A DNA stretch of 64,000 nucleotides, from NCBI GenBank assembly GCA_034401795.1, contig CM067359.1, positions 139,106,816-139,170,815 on the forward strand, read 5' to 3'. This DNA is from Chaetoderma sp. LZ-2023a. Lineage: Eukaryota > Mollusca > Caudofoveata > Chaetodermatida > Chaetodermatidae. Positions 62,671 to 64,000 of the stretch are shown piece by piece (position 1 is the stretch's first letter; every line of letters begins with the position of its first letter). Under the pieces are notes generated by a model. The model was not told the origin of the DNA. It ran no database searches and saw nothing but the letters and a program-made list of their open reading frames with translations. The position numbers were made by a program, and so were the translations under genes.

Positions 62671-63050
62671 TATAATACATAATTGGCAAGCTTGGAGAAC
62701 ATAGTGCATGGATATGCCGAGATAAATATATTATGTATGTTCGTCATAACTTTTGTTCAACACTTGGTTAATATCTAACGAAATAAACGTATGTTAATCA
62801 TATATGGTAAGATTCATGAATGCTTAGTTTAGAGAAACATCGAATGACTTACTGTATTAGCTGATTGTGTCCGATGGGCCGAATATAATAATATGGTGGA
62901 GGATCCGGGATACCTTTGTCTATGCGGCTGTTACCTTTACTAGGTGTTTATATGAATTGATTTTATGTAATTATCACCTCATATTGCACGAAATTCTAGA
63001 TGAGCTCTGTTTTTTTAACCGTTTGAACATGAAAACATGAATGCATATAA
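62671..63050. other. Unassigned ZP-intron DNA
   Basis: AT-rich, nothing recognised. Confidence 0.4.
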
Positions 63051-63051
63051 T

Positions 63052-63137
63052 TGTTGAATATATTGAAATCAATTTGTCTGGAAGCTGTTCCTCCCAATGA
63101 GAGTGAGATCCTTGTTGAATTAGTTTCTAATATTGTC
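63052..63137. mobile_element. Degraded hairpin core
   Basis: GTTGAATATATTGAAATCAA, GTCTGGAAGCTGTTCC, then GAATTAGTTTCTAATATTG. Confidence 0.5.
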
Positions 63138-63177
63138 ATCAACTTATCTGGGTGATCACTCTAATTTAATATGTATG

Positions 63178-64000
63178 TATGATTACTGTATTCTGCAGCT
63201 GTAGTAGTAGAAACATCCTACAGGTGCAATCAGTCCTTTGCTTTTGCCCACTGTGTCTTGTCCTCAGCCGAAATCCTTAGCTTCCTCAGGCCCGTTCTTG
63301 ACTTGAGTGTACCGAGTCCTGCATTCTTGAGGACACCTCGTAGCAAGCTTAGCAGATTTATGCAATGACGTCATCTCCTGGCTTTGTATTTGCTGGCTCC
63401 GAGTAGGGAAAATTCCAAGGATCTGTGCTGGTGTCTTGTCTGACATCCTTAGCACATAGTCAAACATGTACAATCTGCTGTGCGACTTTTACAGACAGCT
63501 GCGACGTATTGCACATCGTGTATAGTTGTAGCTCGCCGGGTAGTGTCGGGCCGTTCCGGTGTAGTATGTCGACTCGCCGCGCCGCAAGTGCACGACGAGT
63601 GATGACGCTGGTTAGCATCCGGTCTCGGGGTGACGGACCTTGTACGAGACTGTCCTGCGGGAAACAAAAACTGGCTCTTAAGGTTGGTGGAACTCGTCGC
63701 GAACATTAAACACAACTGTCTCATCCTACGAGTTTGTGTCACCAGTATGCCTGTCCATAGCAGTTTGGTGATCTATGGACTTACAAGATTTGATTTGGTG
63801 ACCTAAAAATATAAGTCTATACAATGAGTTTACCTAAACAATTATAAATATGTTGGATAACACTACAGTAAGAGCATACGAAAATACGAGACATAGAGAC
63901 AGGTAGATGAACTTTTAAACATGGGGCTCCTGGGGGTACCACACAGACTCGTAGGTCCGCAGAGGTATCCCCGCAAGGGAGGCTCCCATACACGAGACGT
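63178..64000 (-). mobile_element. Inverted copy of the 48.3-49.4 kb LINE, cut by window end
   Basis: Reading the minus strand: FDYVLRMSDKTPAQILGI, then PRPDANQRHHSS, and at the window edge GGAGCCTCCCTTGCGGGG and AGGTCACCAAATCAAATC, all matching 48300-49420. The RT YADD region is deleted between the two parts. Confidence 0.75.

Overview
This is repeat-rich, intron-rich animal DNA with no bacterial-style operons. Two host genes are recognisable: TMEM26 on the minus strand and a secreted zona pellucida (ZP) domain protein on the plus strand. The rest is dominated by DNA transposons and MITEs, decayed LINEs, a DIRS-type tyrosine-recombinase retrotransposon, a Tc1 element, satellite-like arrays and long microsatellites. 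I infer a marine lophotrochozoan, most likely a mollusc and perhaps a gastropod. The reasons are the ZP-C motif pattern, which recalls molluscan egg-coat ZP proteins, and an element bounded by inverted GCTCACCTGG-type termini that I remember from mollusc genomes. The species cannot be fixed from the window.

Layout. 1-10 kb is intergenic: many copies of one hairpin-cored MITE family (here 'MITE-A'), a TTAA-ended hairpin family ('MITE-B'), a GGCGGATCC hAT-like MITE, and a 0.78 kb element with GC-rich inverted termini. 10.5-18.1 kb is TMEM26: three coding exons whose phases join into a 783-residue protein, with MITEs, a LINE fragment and a large (GT)n/(G)n/(CGCA)n block in its introns. 18.2-30.4 kb is intergenic: solo hairpins, a (GTCC)n array, a hAT-like MITE with an exact 8-bp target duplication, TTAA MITEs, a LINE endonuclease relic and a ~330 bp foldback.

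30.77 kb to beyond 62.45 kb is the ZP gene. A signal-peptide exon, a possible 22-nt microexon, then five exons carry the ZP-N part and most of ZP-C. All phases agree and give 263 codons so far; the 3' end lies outside the window. The first long intron holds a ~147-bp tandem array, a Tc1 element whose single transposase frame has two stop codons, a 6.3 kb DIRS element with inverted terminal repeats and an internal complementary region, an orphan promoter-like segment with a perfect four-unit heat-shock element, LINE pieces and a ~153-bp tandem array.

The main oddities are four. The MITE-A hairpin core stays base-paired while its sequence changes between copies, and it also occurs inside TTAA-ended elements. 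MITE-A copies spread TGACGTCA (CRE) sites. The heat-shock/CCAAT/CRE/TATA promoter at 45.77-45.90 kb has no recognisable gene downstream. The ZP gene may use a microexon that completes an ideal signal-peptide cleavage site. All names rest on motif recognition by eye; no database search was possible.
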